A stretch of DNA of 64,000 nt, from NCBI GenBank assembly GCA_036435485.1, contig CM071594.1, positions 195,390,216 through 195,454,215 on the forward strand, written 5' to 3'. The notes beneath the pieces were generated by a model. The model saw nothing but the letters and a program-made list of their open reading frames with translations. It had not been told where the DNA came from and made no database searches. The translations under genes and the position numbers were made by a program. The stretch is from Saposhnikovia divaricata. Taxonomy: Eukaryota; Streptophyta; Magnoliopsida; Apiales; Apiaceae. This document shows positions 49,290 to 60,609 of the stretch, in pieces (positions within the stretch are counted from its first letter, which is position 1; the number at the start of each line of letters is the position of its first letter).

Positions 49290-51909
49290 CTAATTGCCAG
49301 GACAATTTCTTCTATCATGGTTTGCTCCTACCAACCCACATTTTCCGCACTTTCGTTGTTTTGTTGTTGAAGTTGACGTTTCAATACCACTTTTATATCT
49401 TGCCGCCTTCTTTCGTCCCTTAGTTTGTGACATTGGAGGATCGAATATCGGATCATGATCCCAATCTTCTTGAGGAAACGACTCGTTCATTTTTTCGGTC
49501 TTATCTTCTTGTGGAAAAGCATTTTCCACGTGACACCTCTCTCGCTCAATCAAGTTCATCACGTAATTGAAACGTGGGACCGAACAACTACCAACAGCGC
49601 CTAAATTTTGAAATGCTTTGCACAGTGCACTATACCTTGATGCTTGTGATTCACCAACATTACCAAGAACGGGAGGGGTATAAGGTAGAGGTCCGACAAT
49701 TTTGTTGCCATTTTTTGTCCACCTAGACATGATGTAATCATTCGGAATACGTATTTTTTGTTTCTTGTCTAGGTAACGGATCATGTGTTTACAAATCATC
49801 CCGGAATGTTCAAATTGCCTACAAACACATTCAATCTTTCCATCAATATGGGCCGTCAACCGATAGCTTCTTCTACGATCCTCCGACATGGTAGACTTCT
49901 CAACCAAGAACATTTTAAATAAATGACACCCACCTTTAGCTTTCGTCACGACATAAAATGTACTTTTCAGAAGCTCCTTTTGAAAACGCCTAAACATCTC
50001 TTTCGTGTAAATTTCGGATGCATGAATTTCCAAGGATGATTGCAATACTAGTCTCCTTTCCCTTTCTTCGCTCTCGTAGTCACTTTTAACCTCCCTAAGA
50101 TATTGTGCCTCCAAAGCCTTTTGGGAATTCTCAATGAATTCTTTCAAACCGGTAGATGCTTGCACATATTCATCAAAAAAGGCATTCATTGATTCGCTTC
50201 TAGAGGTAGTGGTCATACCGGCGGCAAAATGCGACTTTGTGTAATTACCAATCCATTGATGTCTAATGCGATACATTTCATTTAACCAAACATGATCCTC
50301 AAGTTTGTACTTCTCGACCAATTCCACCCATCTACCTTCAAATTCCGTGGGTGACAACGACTTGTACACACATGCATTAAAATCCGTTTTGAATTCCGGA
50401 TATATGGTGTACAAACTAGATAACTTCTCGGGAAATTTACTACTTATATGCCATGTACAATATAAGTGTTTTGTTTCGGGCATAACCGTGGCAATAGCAT
50501 TTCCCAAAGCAATATCTTGATCGGTAATTATTGTAGTGGGAGGTTTGTTGTCAACGGCTTCCAACCAAGTTTCTAAAACCCATTGATAAGAAGTCTCGGT
50601 CTCATCTCTCATGAGTGCAAATCCAAACAAAATATTTTGGTAATGGTGGTTCACTCCCGTAATAGGTATGAAAGGCATACAATACCTATTCGTTCGATAA
50701 GTTGAATCGAACGTCACCACATCACCAAAATTCTTGTAAGCATTCATGCATCGAGGATCAACCCACACCAAACCTTTAACACGATTCTCGTTATCCACAT
50801 CCACTCGATAGAAGAAATGACCAAACGCATTCTCTTGTTGTAACTTTCGTAATAAGACCAAGCCACACTCCGCATCACCGGAATCAAACACTCGATGCCG
50901 AATATCCCGTATGACATTGCGTACATCTTGATTAGAAAACCCTAAATTTTCAATTCCTCCACATGTCTCACCTAGATATTTCATCACTTTACTCGTCTCG
51001 ATCCCCGATTTGTTAAACAACTCAATTAATGATCGGGTGATCGGATCGATATTGCGTGATGTTTGAAAAAATTGTCTCTTATCCGGTGTTACCATGGCAT
51101 GATTGTGTTTCAAATCAACCAAAGTTACCTTCCATTTGTTTACATTTACTAGGTGACATACGTACATTCGAGCACGACAATTCGTTCGTGGATCTACATC
51201 CCTAATGCGTCGTTTTCCTTTATCAAGATAATCCGATTCCGGTGCTACTCTTCCACCCTTCTTACAAATAAACAAACGGGATGATGGATCATGACTCCGT
51301 TGATGTTTATGAGTATTCCTAATTATTATCTCGAATCCGACATTTCGACCATAATTTCTATAAAAGCTTTCTGCCTCATCTAATGTATCAAAAATCATTC
51401 CAACACAAGGCACAATCTTATTAACATCCGCAAATGTAAAATCACAATTTTCGTTTCCAATATCCTTATCATCATGATTTTTTCCCATCCTAACATCCTC
51501 ATCATCAAAAATTTTTCCCATCCTAACATCCTCATCAACATTTTTTCCCCATCCTAACATCCTCCTCATCATCAATTTTTTCCATCCTAATATCCTCATC
51601 TCCTTCAACATCATTTTTTCCCATCCCAAATTTCTCATCTTTTTCATCATCACCATCACTAATAATTATCTTGTTTTTACCCTTTCCACCATCATTTTTT
51701 TTCCCACCAACATCATCAACATTCATTTTATCTTTATGAACATTGTAATTCACTCTACGTTTACGAACAGTACTATAATAATTATCAATATCTACATCAT
51801 CAAGAAATAATTTACGAGAAACATGATTTTTTTTAACGGGCGACGTAACATAATCATCACCATTATGTTCACTAGATGAACTAGAAGAGCTAAATAAAAA
51901 TGAAGCCAT
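49290..51909 (-). CDS. FAR1-type MULE transposase, one frameshift in the N-terminal acidic repeats
   Basis: Start ATG at 51909. An acidic Ser/Asp-rich leader (basic VRKRRVN patch) leads to degenerate DED.RMGK repeats. At a G4A6 run (plus 51541-51550) the frame shifts by one base and then continues to 49290. In the second frame, numbered from its first Met at 51659: FAR1-like zinc-binding domain (about 86-190); MULE DDE core with Asp318 (VVTFDSTY) and Asp380/382 (ITDQD), and CTWHI at 401; SWIM zinc finger Cys611, Cys613, Cys623, His625; C-terminal zinc knuckle CGKCGLVGANHDRRNC. All domains lie downstream of the frameshift, and an in-frame Met (about residue 47) could start a domain-complete protein. 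Convergent with the PMD-Ulp1 gene. Cuts the element's ends for transposition. Confidence 0.85.
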
Positions 51910-52049
51910 TGAATAGAGCACTAACCTTAATTTTGGATGAATTTTTGAGCTCCAAAACCTTGAAAATCGTTGGTTTTTTCTGCTGTTTGAAAAAAATAAA
52001 TTGAAGAAGAAGACAAATTCTGTTACCTTAAAGAAAACAGATTTCACGC

Positions 52050-52225
52050 CTGCCGCATTGTTTCATTGCGGCAGAAAGCCTTAAATGCCAACTGCCGCAT
52101 TGTTTCATTGCGGCAGGTGGTTCATTTATTACCAACCACCAACCATAATTAATGCCGTAAAATTTTTCAGAGCCACAATGAAACATTGCGGCAGGAAAAA
52201 CTACCGCAATGAGTCATTGCGGCAG
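52050..52225. repeat. Palindrome array upstream of the transposase
   Basis: Copies start at 52050, 52092, 52171 and 52201, 140-315 bases upstream of the transposase ATG, where a promoter should lie. Two have CCGCATTG instead of CCGCAATG in one arm. Confidence 0.9.
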
Positions 52226-53070
52226 TAATTTATGATTTTTTATTTTTTTTGTTTTATTTTTAAATCTTCAAATATGCATCAAAATAATAAACTATATTAA
52301 TTTTAACTTAAAAGTATCTTTAATAATGTATTATGGATATTTTTTACATGTTACGTAGTTTAAATATTGATGGAATGACATGTACATCTCAATCTTAGAT
52401 AACTGTTGAAAAATGAATCAGGATGGTAACATTTTTTGTTATTTTTTCTATTTAAAATATTCAATATAAATTTTTTCTTAACACTTTCATTCATTTTAAC
52501 TTACATTAATGTTTTATGCTATTTTTTTCATTTTTTAGATTATAATAATATATATTTCATTATTTTCAAGTTTTGACTTTACATAACATTTTTTTCCTAA
52601 ATTTGTTTCACAAATTAATTAATTAATAATTTAAATGTCACGTGGTTGGAAGTTGTTCCCATGTTCATTAACCCGTCTATACACATTTCATATGTTATTA
52701 TCTATTAATTTACTATTTTTTATTAATTTATAAATATATATATCAAATTACAATAATGTAAAATAATATGTAAGATAATTTTGCTTAAACTTGCAAGAGT
52801 GGAAGTTGGTGGTGCGGCAAAATGTTTGTATCATTTGGAAAAGGTCAAGAGTTTGAATCCAAACGAATGGTTTTAATTTTGTATTTTTTATTAAATTTAT
52901 AAATCAATATATTTCAAATTAATAATTTTAAATAATAAATAAGATAATACTGTTTACATTGCTATAGTACAAGTTGGTGGAGTGGGAAAAGTTTTGTATA
53001 ATTTCTAAAAGGTCAAGAGTTCGACTCCCCAAACTAATGCTATGTATTTTTAATTAAACAACTAATAAAT
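52226..53070. other. AT-rich subterminal MULE sequence
   Basis: No gene. A diverged direct duplication, GTGGAAGTTGGTGG...AAAAGGTCAAGAGTTTGA (about 52800) and AAGTTGGTGGAGTGG...AAAGGTCAAGAGTTCGA (about 52970), recalls tRNA box B (GGTTCGANNCC-like) but has no complete tRNA fold. Confidence 0.5.
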
Positions 53071-53165
53071 ACTGCCGCAATGAACCATTGCGGTAAGACT
53101 TACTGCCGCAATGAATGGTTGCGGTAAGGTTGCGGCTAGTACTGCCGCAATGAACGGTTGCGGTA
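53071..53165. repeat. Palindrome array, right MULE end
   Basis: Three copies at 53071, 53102 and 53141, 45-140 bases from the right terminus. This mirrors the left array, whose first copy is 59 bases from the left terminus. Confidence 0.92.
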
Positions 53166-53368
53166 CTGCTGGTGGCTGGTCCAACCAACGGTGGTTGTGG
53201 ACCAAACCTCTATATATATATATATATGTATGTATTTTAAGCTGGATCGGATCGTATCAAATCCATATCCGTTCCATTAGCCTTCGAATTTTTTCCGGAT
53301 CGGATTTTTCCCGAATCGGATTTTTTTATATGATCCATATCCGATCCATTGACAGCCCTACACCGGAG

Positions 53369-54847
53369 TTCATTATTGGAGGCGGCAAAAATTCGGGGTT
53401 CCCCTTTTGGGGATTCCAACACGAATTTCCACTGATTTATACTTAAAAATGTTTAGAACAACAATAATAACTCAAACGCATCATCAAAATAAACGAATTT
53501 CATCATATAGGCATCAAACTTGCGAGAATCAGCAACACCCGAAACACATATACACACAAATACGGGTATATACAAGTGACCCACGAACCAGTACACACAA
53601 ACACCTCACAATTACCAATCCAAACAACAGCATAGCAAGATTACCCAGTTGACTAGAACTCGTACAAGGGGAAAGGGGGATTTTCTATGAAGAACCCAAA
53701 ACACACACACTACAGTATACTTACATACCACCAACGCACATACACACGCCCTCCTGGGCACACACGCACACACAGATACGTACACACACATGAAGCACAA
53801 CCATAGACGCACACCCACACACATCACTTCACACTTCTACACATACGCACCATGAATGCGTACACATCGATTGACACACACACAGACACACATACAGTCT
53901 TCACATATACACACACACCACTGGCGCGAATTGCAGGAGAGGAGAGGAGAAAGATAACTAGATAGAGAGAGATGGAAAAGAGGCGAGAGAGATTTTAAGA
54001 GATATTGTGAATAAACGAGAGAAAAGGTGAGAGTTCCATAGAACTCTGGAGAAAATCGAGAAACAAAGCCCAGTCCAACTGATTTAGGAAAAAGACCTGC
54101 TAATTTAGGGATTTGGGGATAAAAAAGGGCAGGGGTATTTCAATATTTTCGCCAACAATTTCTGATTTACAAACAATTAAAATCCATCTCGTAAAATAAG
54201 AAATAAATAGGTAATAATTGGGGAAAATCCAAATTTCATTTTTTTATAACGTAGAGAATGAAATTATTTATCTTCCCATAATTTTAAAATAGTTTTAGGA
54301 TCAAAAACGAATTAAATATGAATTTTGCAAGTTTTGCTCCTTTAAATGCAACATCACTCTAAAAATCATTTTAAAAATACTAAAACACCCAAAATAATTC
54401 TCCCAATAATTTTAAAAACTAAATAATTTCATAAAGGTAATAACACAAAAGATTTCATGATTTTTAATAACTCCGATGATTTTATAAAATCTCAGAAGAT
54501 CAATAATGCATATTTTAAATAAATTTTAATCATCCAAAAATTACAAATAAAATTCACTTACTTACACGACACAAATAATTCATCATATCAGCACATAAAT
54601 ATGATATCACACATATTTCACTTTCACACAATATTCACATAATAAAATCCACATAATAAGAACCATAGTTTCTATTAAATAAACATGTAACCACCATCAC
54701 ACAAAACATATAACTCACTATACATCTACTAGACGACACATTAAATTGGAGCAAAATATCCACAGGCTTATTCCTCGTTTATGGAAAAAAAAATAAAGTA
54801 TTTAATAATAATAATAATAATAATTCATAAAATTTCGGGTAGTTACA
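53369..54847 (-). mobile_element. LTR remnant, minus strand (part 2, right of the hAT-like insertion)
   Basis: Continues 35743-36922. On the minus strand it starts TGTAACTACCCG at 54847, right after a polypurine tract, so this is a 3' LTR. It includes a CA-rich region (53530-53930). Reverse similarity to the solo LTR is clear at 54180-54540 against 30060-30330. Confidence 0.75.
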
Positions 54848-55419
54848 GTCTACCCCCCTTAAAACGATTCCGTTCTCGGAATCTACTGAGAGAAATCACT
54901 AAGGTTCCTTTTGCCAACTTCTCAGTTCTGAACTTTCTACCGATTTTCTATATGGGACAATTCTGGACAATTCTGGTTGTACCAATATATGTTCATGCTC
55001 TCTTATGAGCTTATTCTTTGATATTAGACATTCTCTCCTTTGAAACAAGAAATATAATACGCGTCCACACTTATCTCCTTTGACTAGTCAATTCCCTTCC
55101 AGACAACTCATTCACATAAGTTGTTAACACTAACACAATCACTTTACTCCTTATTCAAGGCTCCAATTCCTGATGAAATTCTTAGAAACAAACTGTCTAG
55201 CTCTACTCTGCTTTGCTCAGGTTATCCCATTCCGTTTATAAAACTTTTATATTTGACAATAGGTCTCGACATCCAAATTCTTATAATATTCCATCTACAT
55301 CTACTAGACGACACATCAAATTGGAGCAAAATATCTACAATCTTATTCCTCCTTTATGGAAAAAAAGATAAAGTATTTAATAATGATAATAATAATTCAT
55401 AAAATTTCGGGTTGTTACA
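54848..55419 (-). mobile_element. Internal 3' remnant and 5' LTR stub of the same minus-strand element
   Basis: 54848-54866 is a polypurine tract on the minus strand (AAGGGGGGTAGAC core). The internal region runs to about 55293. 55294-55419 repeats the first 126 bases of the LTR and starts TGTAACAACCCG. So almost the whole coding region and most of the 5' LTR are deleted. Confidence 0.7.
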
Positions 55420-56053
55420 TTAGCTGAAAAAGATATTGAGTTTATAAAATAGAATTGTCTGTTCAACAAAATATATATGTATCAAAAAAATTAAGTAAAA
55501 GATAACTGTATAAGGGTTATTGATTAAAAATACAAAGTATCATACCGACCAACGGACCAAATTTTCAATGTTTCAATTATTATAATATAGTATATATATT
55601 TTTTTTATCTTTGGTTATTATTGATTACAACGGGCATCGAACTAATAAAACGTGACATGAAATCGGTACAAAAAAATTATGTGGATAGTTTTATTTTTTA
55701 TGTGTGATAAATTTATATAATGTTGACTAATTTATTTGATATTACAATTTTTTTCATGATTTCATTTCTTAAATTATTTACTTTTTTTTAAAAAACTAAA
55801 TTATTTACTTTTAAAAATGTAAAATAAATTATAATAAGTACCGCGGCTTAGTCAACTAGTAACACGAATTTAAAAAGAATCGTGAAAAAAAAAACTTGAT
55901 AAGTCATAAGTCATAAGTCAAAAGTACCTAAATGGAACTTATGACTTAAAACAGTTTTTTAACTTAAAGTCGGCTTGAAGCCGAGGTTGCCAAACACCCC
56001 AAAAACAACTTAAAGCTAATTTTTGCTTTAAGCATGTGTTGTCAAACAGGCTC
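55420..56053. other. AT-rich spacer with possible MITE fragments
   Basis: Contains GATAAGTCATAAGTCATAAG repeats and TTGGCAAAC-like complements near 55985 and 56042 that recall hAT MITE ends. No gene. An ACTAGT near 55855 could be a Helitron-type end but has no support. Confidence 0.4.
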
Positions 56054-57315
56054 TAAATTGATATAATAATTACATTTTTTAGTTTGTAAGAATTTTATTT
56101 TATATAAATTGTTTATTAGTTAACCGTTAAAATAAAAATTAGTAGTTATTATGTTTAGTTAATTGATATAAAAAAATAAAAATCAATTGTTATTGGGTGT
56201 AACTTGATTTGAGCGTAGTCTTGGCTGAAACGTAGAATCTAGATCCAATAGAGAAACATGTTACATTAAGTGTAATTGATTTAAATTTAATAGATTCTAT
56301 ATGATGTTAAAATAATTCACAATCTTGTGATTGGTTAACTAATACATATTAGATTCGGGTATCCTTTATTATAATAAAGGATGTTAAAAACAATTCATAA
56401 CTAAAAAATATGTAACCATATGTAATATACTGTTATGTGGATTTATAGAAAATAATATTTACGGCTAGTAGAAATTTTTTAAAATTAAAAACCATGTGAT
56501 ATGCGAAGTTATTAAATCAAGATATTTTATATTTAAATTTAATTTAACCGTGATTAGTAAATTAGAATATGCATGGTAAATAATAAAAAATTTGTATAAG
56601 ATTGATTGATTTAAAGTTTAGAAGTAAATTCTGATTGCCTCTAAAATAATTTTAATTTTTTGATTGGTAATTTATTCACCAACCAATAATAATACTCTTA
56701 TAGCGTATATTTAATAATTAACATATATGTAGTGTTCATTTATATGAATTTATTAATTATTTTATTAACAAATTGTGAATAAATATATTTTTGAACCTTT
56801 CAAAAAATTGAGTTTTTGAAGATGTGGATTTTATCCAAGCTCTTTAAAATTTGTTCAAATCCGATTTTGTAGTGTTAGCTTATATGCATTTATTAATTAA
56901 TTTTATTAACAAATTGTGAATAAATATATTTTTTGAGCTTATAAAAAAAATCAAATTTTTGAAGGTATGGATTTTATCCAAGTTATTTAAAATCAAATTT
57001 TAAATCCAATTTTTTCAGATTTTTAGTTAAGTTATATTATATTTATTTAATATCGACTATAATTGTACAATATATTATAGAAAACAATTTATAATTTATG
57101 ATAATATAATTGTGACCGACTTTATATTAAAAGATTGGTTGATTAATGAATGATTAATTATGAAATTTAATTTAAAATATATAATGGTATATTGTGATTG
57201 TTTTCAGATTAAAATTGTAATTTTCTATTCTAGTAAATATTTTTTGATTTAAAAAAAGGTATTTATGAATATGCTTAATAAAATCAATATTGTATTTAAA
57301 TTAGAAGTGTTAACT

Positions 57316-58294
57316 ACATCCAGTGTTGTAAAAATCGGCCTAGGCGGCCGCCTAGGCGCTAGGCGCCATCAAAACGCCCTGACTCGGGCCTAGGCTGTTG
57401 AAAAACCATTTTTTGTGTAAATCGGTCAAAAATCGGCAAAAAAACGGTTTAGACGGTCAAAAATTGGTCTAGGCGATCAAAAAATCGGCCTAGGCGGTTA
57501 AAAATCGGAAAAAATCAGCAAAATACGTTGAAAAATTCAAAAATTGGAAAAAATATTTGACAAAAATATTTAATAAATAAAAGTATTAAAAATAATATTT
57601 AAATACAACCGATTAATGCTCCGATTAATCCGTCCGATTAATCCTCGCCTACCCGATTAGGCGCTAGGCGGTACCCCGACCGCCCTGGGCCGCCTAGCGA
57701 TTTCTGGAATACTGACAACATCTATCTCTCTCCCCTCTAACCCTAGCTTCCATTAAAAAGTTTTGAGGGGGGCTTCCATCGGTTTTCACCGGTGGAAAGC
57801 CCCAATTCCTTTTCATTTTTCCTGTTTTCATATCTTATTTTCATTCAATAAAGCTCCCAATTTATTTTGGTTTCAATAAGCTCCCAAGTTATTTGGGTTG
57901 TGTTAGTCTCTCCTTGTGAGAGTTTGGTTTTTGTTTTGAATAAGTTGTGGTGTGTTTCATAGCCGAGGGTATAGATAGGCAAGTTTGTTTTTCGCTTCTT
58001 GATTGTGAGCGGGGGTATTGATTTAGTGATAAAATTTTGTATGGGATTACAGTTCTGGTCGATAGCTCAAACGATAGCTCCATCGGGACATGATGACGAA
58101 GGTACCAATAATCCAACGAGGATGCACGAAGTGGGTACTTGTATTTTTGTATATACATTATCTTCAAAATATCGTTTAACTGTCTCTTCATGAGAACAGG
58201 CCATTGCAATTTACTGTTTGTTCGACTCGATCATTGGTGTAGATGCCGTATGGCTTTTTATTATTGAATTAACTCCTTTGTTTTTCAAAAAAAA
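57316..58294 (+). mobile_element. Poly(A) retroposon (LINE- or SINE-like) with 11-bp TSD
   Basis: Flanked by AAGTGTTAACT at 57305-57315 and 58295-58305. Copy 1 of the host repeat has this sequence once (25945-25955), so the insertion is precise. It ends in an A10 tail after TTTGTTTTTC. No reverse transcriptase is present. The body without the hAT MITE is about 0.58 kb and starts like an mRNA leader (CCCTCTAACCCTAGCTTCC). It could be a truncated LINE 3' end or a retroposed transcript. Confidence 0.75.
57321..57714. mobile_element. Non-autonomous hAT element (394 bp) inside the retroposon
   Basis: Ends CAGTGTTGTAAAAATCG and inverted CAGTATTCCAGAAATCG. The 8-bp flanks ACTACATC (57313-57320) and ACAACATC (57715-57722) differ by one base. 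The interior has many GCCTAGGCG / AAAATCGG motifs. Confidence 0.8.
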
Positions 58295-58454
58295 AAGTGT
58301 TAACTAACCATGGTTAAAGAGATAGGGTGAGATTGTAAATAAGGAAATTTCTTAATATAACATAATTGGTCTAAATTTTAGGAATTAACTCTGATTGGTT
58401 CTAAAATAATTCCTCGATTCTGATTGGTTAACTGACATATAGTAGACTCAGGTA

Positions 58455-60609
58455 TCAATATATATATATAAAGGAGGATACGCGGGAGCTTAGGTGGCGC
58501 TCTAAGATCGTTTCAATCTATTTTTCTAATTCTTAAGAATTTTAGAATTTTAAACACAAATAAATATAAAAATAGCATTTAATATATTAAAAGTAGAATA
58601 AGTGTTCGAGTTTATAGAGGAGAAGAGTTTGAATTTATAAGGAAGATATATGATTAGAAGTTCTATTTGAAGTAGAATAAGTATTTATAAGGCATATGAT
58701 TAAAAGTTCTATTGGAAATAGAATAAGAGTTCGAATTTATAGAAAAAAACATATAAATAAAAGTTCTATTAGAAGTAGAATATGTGTTTGAAGTAGAATA
58801 GTAGTTCGAATTTATAGAGAATAAGAATTCGAATTTATAGAAAAAACATATAAATAAAAGTTCTATTAGAAGTAGAATAGGTGTTTGAATATATAGAGCA
58901 GACATATAATTAAATATTTTATAAAAAGTACGATCTTCTTAAATTATACTTTTTTATATAAGTTAATTAGACTTCTATTAGGAAAATTTATTTATAAATC
59001 CAATACTGTTGTCATAAAAAAAGTCATCGTATTTAAAAAGAAAAGAATTGATGTGTTAACATTAGAAAAGAACATTCTCATACAGAAATCCAAAATAAAT
59101 ACAGGAGTATCTATAATATAAAGATAAAATAAGATATGTTTTCATTTTCTAAAACTTCATAAATTTTAGAAAGTCTAGAAAAAGTATAAATTGGAATTCA
59201 CTCTATTTTTTAGGTTTTGATTTTAAGGAAAAAGTTGTTCTGTATGATAAGTATCATCAATAATATGTAATGAAGTTGGAATTTCGATCCTAGAGCTTAG
59301 GTGGCGCTCTAAGATCGTTTCAATCTATTTTTCTAATTTTTTAGAATTTTATAATTTAAAACACTAATAAATATAAAAATATCATTTAACATATTAAAAG
59401 TAGAATAAGTGTTCGAATTTATAGAGGAGAAGGGTTCGAATTTATAAGGAAGACATATGATTAGAAGTTCTATTAGAAGTAGAATAAGTATTTATAAGAC
59501 ATATGATTATAAGTTATATTGGAAGTAGAATAGGAGTTCGAATTTATAGAGAATAAGAATTCGAATTTATAGAAAAAACATATAAATAAAAGTTCTATTA
59601 GAATTAGAATAGGTGTTTGAAGTAGAATAGGAGTTCGAATTTATAGAGAATAAGAATTCGAATATATAGAAAAAATATATAAATAAAAGTTCTATTAGAA
59701 GTAGAATATGTGTTTGAATATATAGAGCATGCATATAATTAAATATTTTATAGAAAGTACGATCTTCTTAAATTATACTTTTTTATATATGTTAATTAGA
59801 CTTCTATTAGGAAAATTTATTTATAAATCCAATACTATTGTCATAAAAAAAGTCATCGTATTTAAAAAGAAAAGAATTAATGTGTTAACACAATAAAAGA
59901 ACATTCTCATGCAGGAATCCTAAATAAATACAGGAGTATCTATAATCTAAAAAGAAAATAATATATGTTTTCATTTTCTAAAACTCCATAAATTTTAGAA
60001 AGTCTATAGAAAGTATATATTGGAATTTTTTCTATTTTTTAGGTTTTGATTTTAAGGAAAAAAGTTGGTCTGTAAGATAAGTATCATCAATATTATGTAA
60101 TGAAGTTGGAATTTCGATCCCAAACGAGAGCGGCTCGAAACGTGTGTTTAACGGGGGGACGGCTCACTATAAAAGATTGTATTAGCTATTAAAATATCAT
60201 ATTGATGTTATAAATTTTATTTTATTTTTAGGATTTGATTTTTATGGATAAACATTATCATACAAATGATATGTGTAAAAGTAAGGTTTTTGGTCTTAAC
60301 GAGACAGCTCACTAGAAAATATTGTATTAGCTATTTGAATGTGATATTGATGTCATAATTTTTTTTTACGGTTCGATTTTATAGATAAAAATTATTGTAT
60401 AAATCTTTATAATATATGTTAAAATTGGGATTTCGGTTTTAATAAGAGAGCGGCTCAATGGAAATAATCGTGTTTAACAAGAAATCGATTCATTAGAGAA
60501 GATTATTTACTTATTAAATTTTAATTTTAATTTTATATTATAACGTAATTGTATTGAATTTTTTAAAAAATATTGTAACGCCGCCGCGAAGCGCGGCTTT
60601 ATCGACTAG
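58455..60609 (+). mobile_element. Non-autonomous Helitron (2,155 bp)
   Basis: Starts TC (58455), ends CTAG (60609), inserted between A (58454) and T (60610). A hairpin GCCGCG-AA-GCGCGGC (60582-60597) lies about 12 bases before the end. These are the Helitron hallmarks. There is no Rep or helicase gene. The homologous site in copy 1 of the repeat (26104/26105) reads straight through, giving an empty-site control. Confidence 0.88.
58486..60120 (+). repeat. Internal tandem duplication of about 0.8 kb in the Helitron
   Basis: GAGCTTAGGTGGCGCTCTAA begins units at 58486 and 59293. Both end GGAATTTCGATCC (59290, 60120). Identity is high but not perfect. Each unit is rich in GTTCGAATTTATAGA and AGAAGTAGAATA motifs. 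Confidence 0.93.

Larger units (their letters stand above)
38308..53210. mobile_element. 14.9-kb Mutator-like element carrying PMD-DUF8039-Ulp1, a transposase and 5S-derived modules
   Basis: The ends share an inverted repeat whose inner part, TCCAC(A/A)(G/A)CCACCGTTGGTTG, is nearly identical. The outer ten bases are diverged. Flanks are 9-bp TATATATAT on both sides (38299-38307, 53211-53219), the duplication size of Mutator elements, though low-complexity. Contents: PMD-Ulp1 gene (+, 38973-46045), small coiled-coil ORF (+, 47780-47968), FAR1-type transposase (-, 49290-51909), three 5S-like modules and at least 23 palindromes. MULEs with Ulp1-like genes (Kaonashi type) and MULEs with PMD genes are known in plants. 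The combination with 5S modules and palindrome arrays is not one I recognise. Confidence 0.82.
36923..53360. mobile_element. hAT-like element interrupted by a MULE
   Basis: Ends are TAGGGATGTCAATGGATC (left) and the inverted TAGGGCTGTCAATGGATC (right), flanked by the 8-bp duplication CACCGGAG at 36915-36922 and 53361-53368. TAGGG-type ends with 8-bp duplications are hAT hallmarks. Subterminal GATCCGGAT-like motifs are abundant (36940-37080, 53235-53340). Without the MULE it is about 1.5 kb and shows no transposase, so it is non-autonomous. Confidence 0.75.
56054..58454 (+). repeat. Dispersed repeat, copy 2 (with nested insertions)
   Basis: Direct homologue of 24950-26115. It is slightly longer because copy 1 has deletions near 25195 and 25415. 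It contains the retroposon 57316-58294 and ends at the Helitron at 58455. Confidence 0.75.

Noticed and set aside
52790..53040. tRNA-like sequences (GGTCAAGAGTTTGAATCC, GGTCAAGAGTTCGACTCC)
   Set aside because: Only a box-B/T-arm-like piece is present; no acceptor stem or anticodon arm could be built. Possibly a SINE relic, but no A box or tail.
38367..53165. Palindromic repeats as a CRISPR array
   Set aside because: Spacing is irregular from 0 to thousands of bases, copies vary, and the context is a plant transposon.
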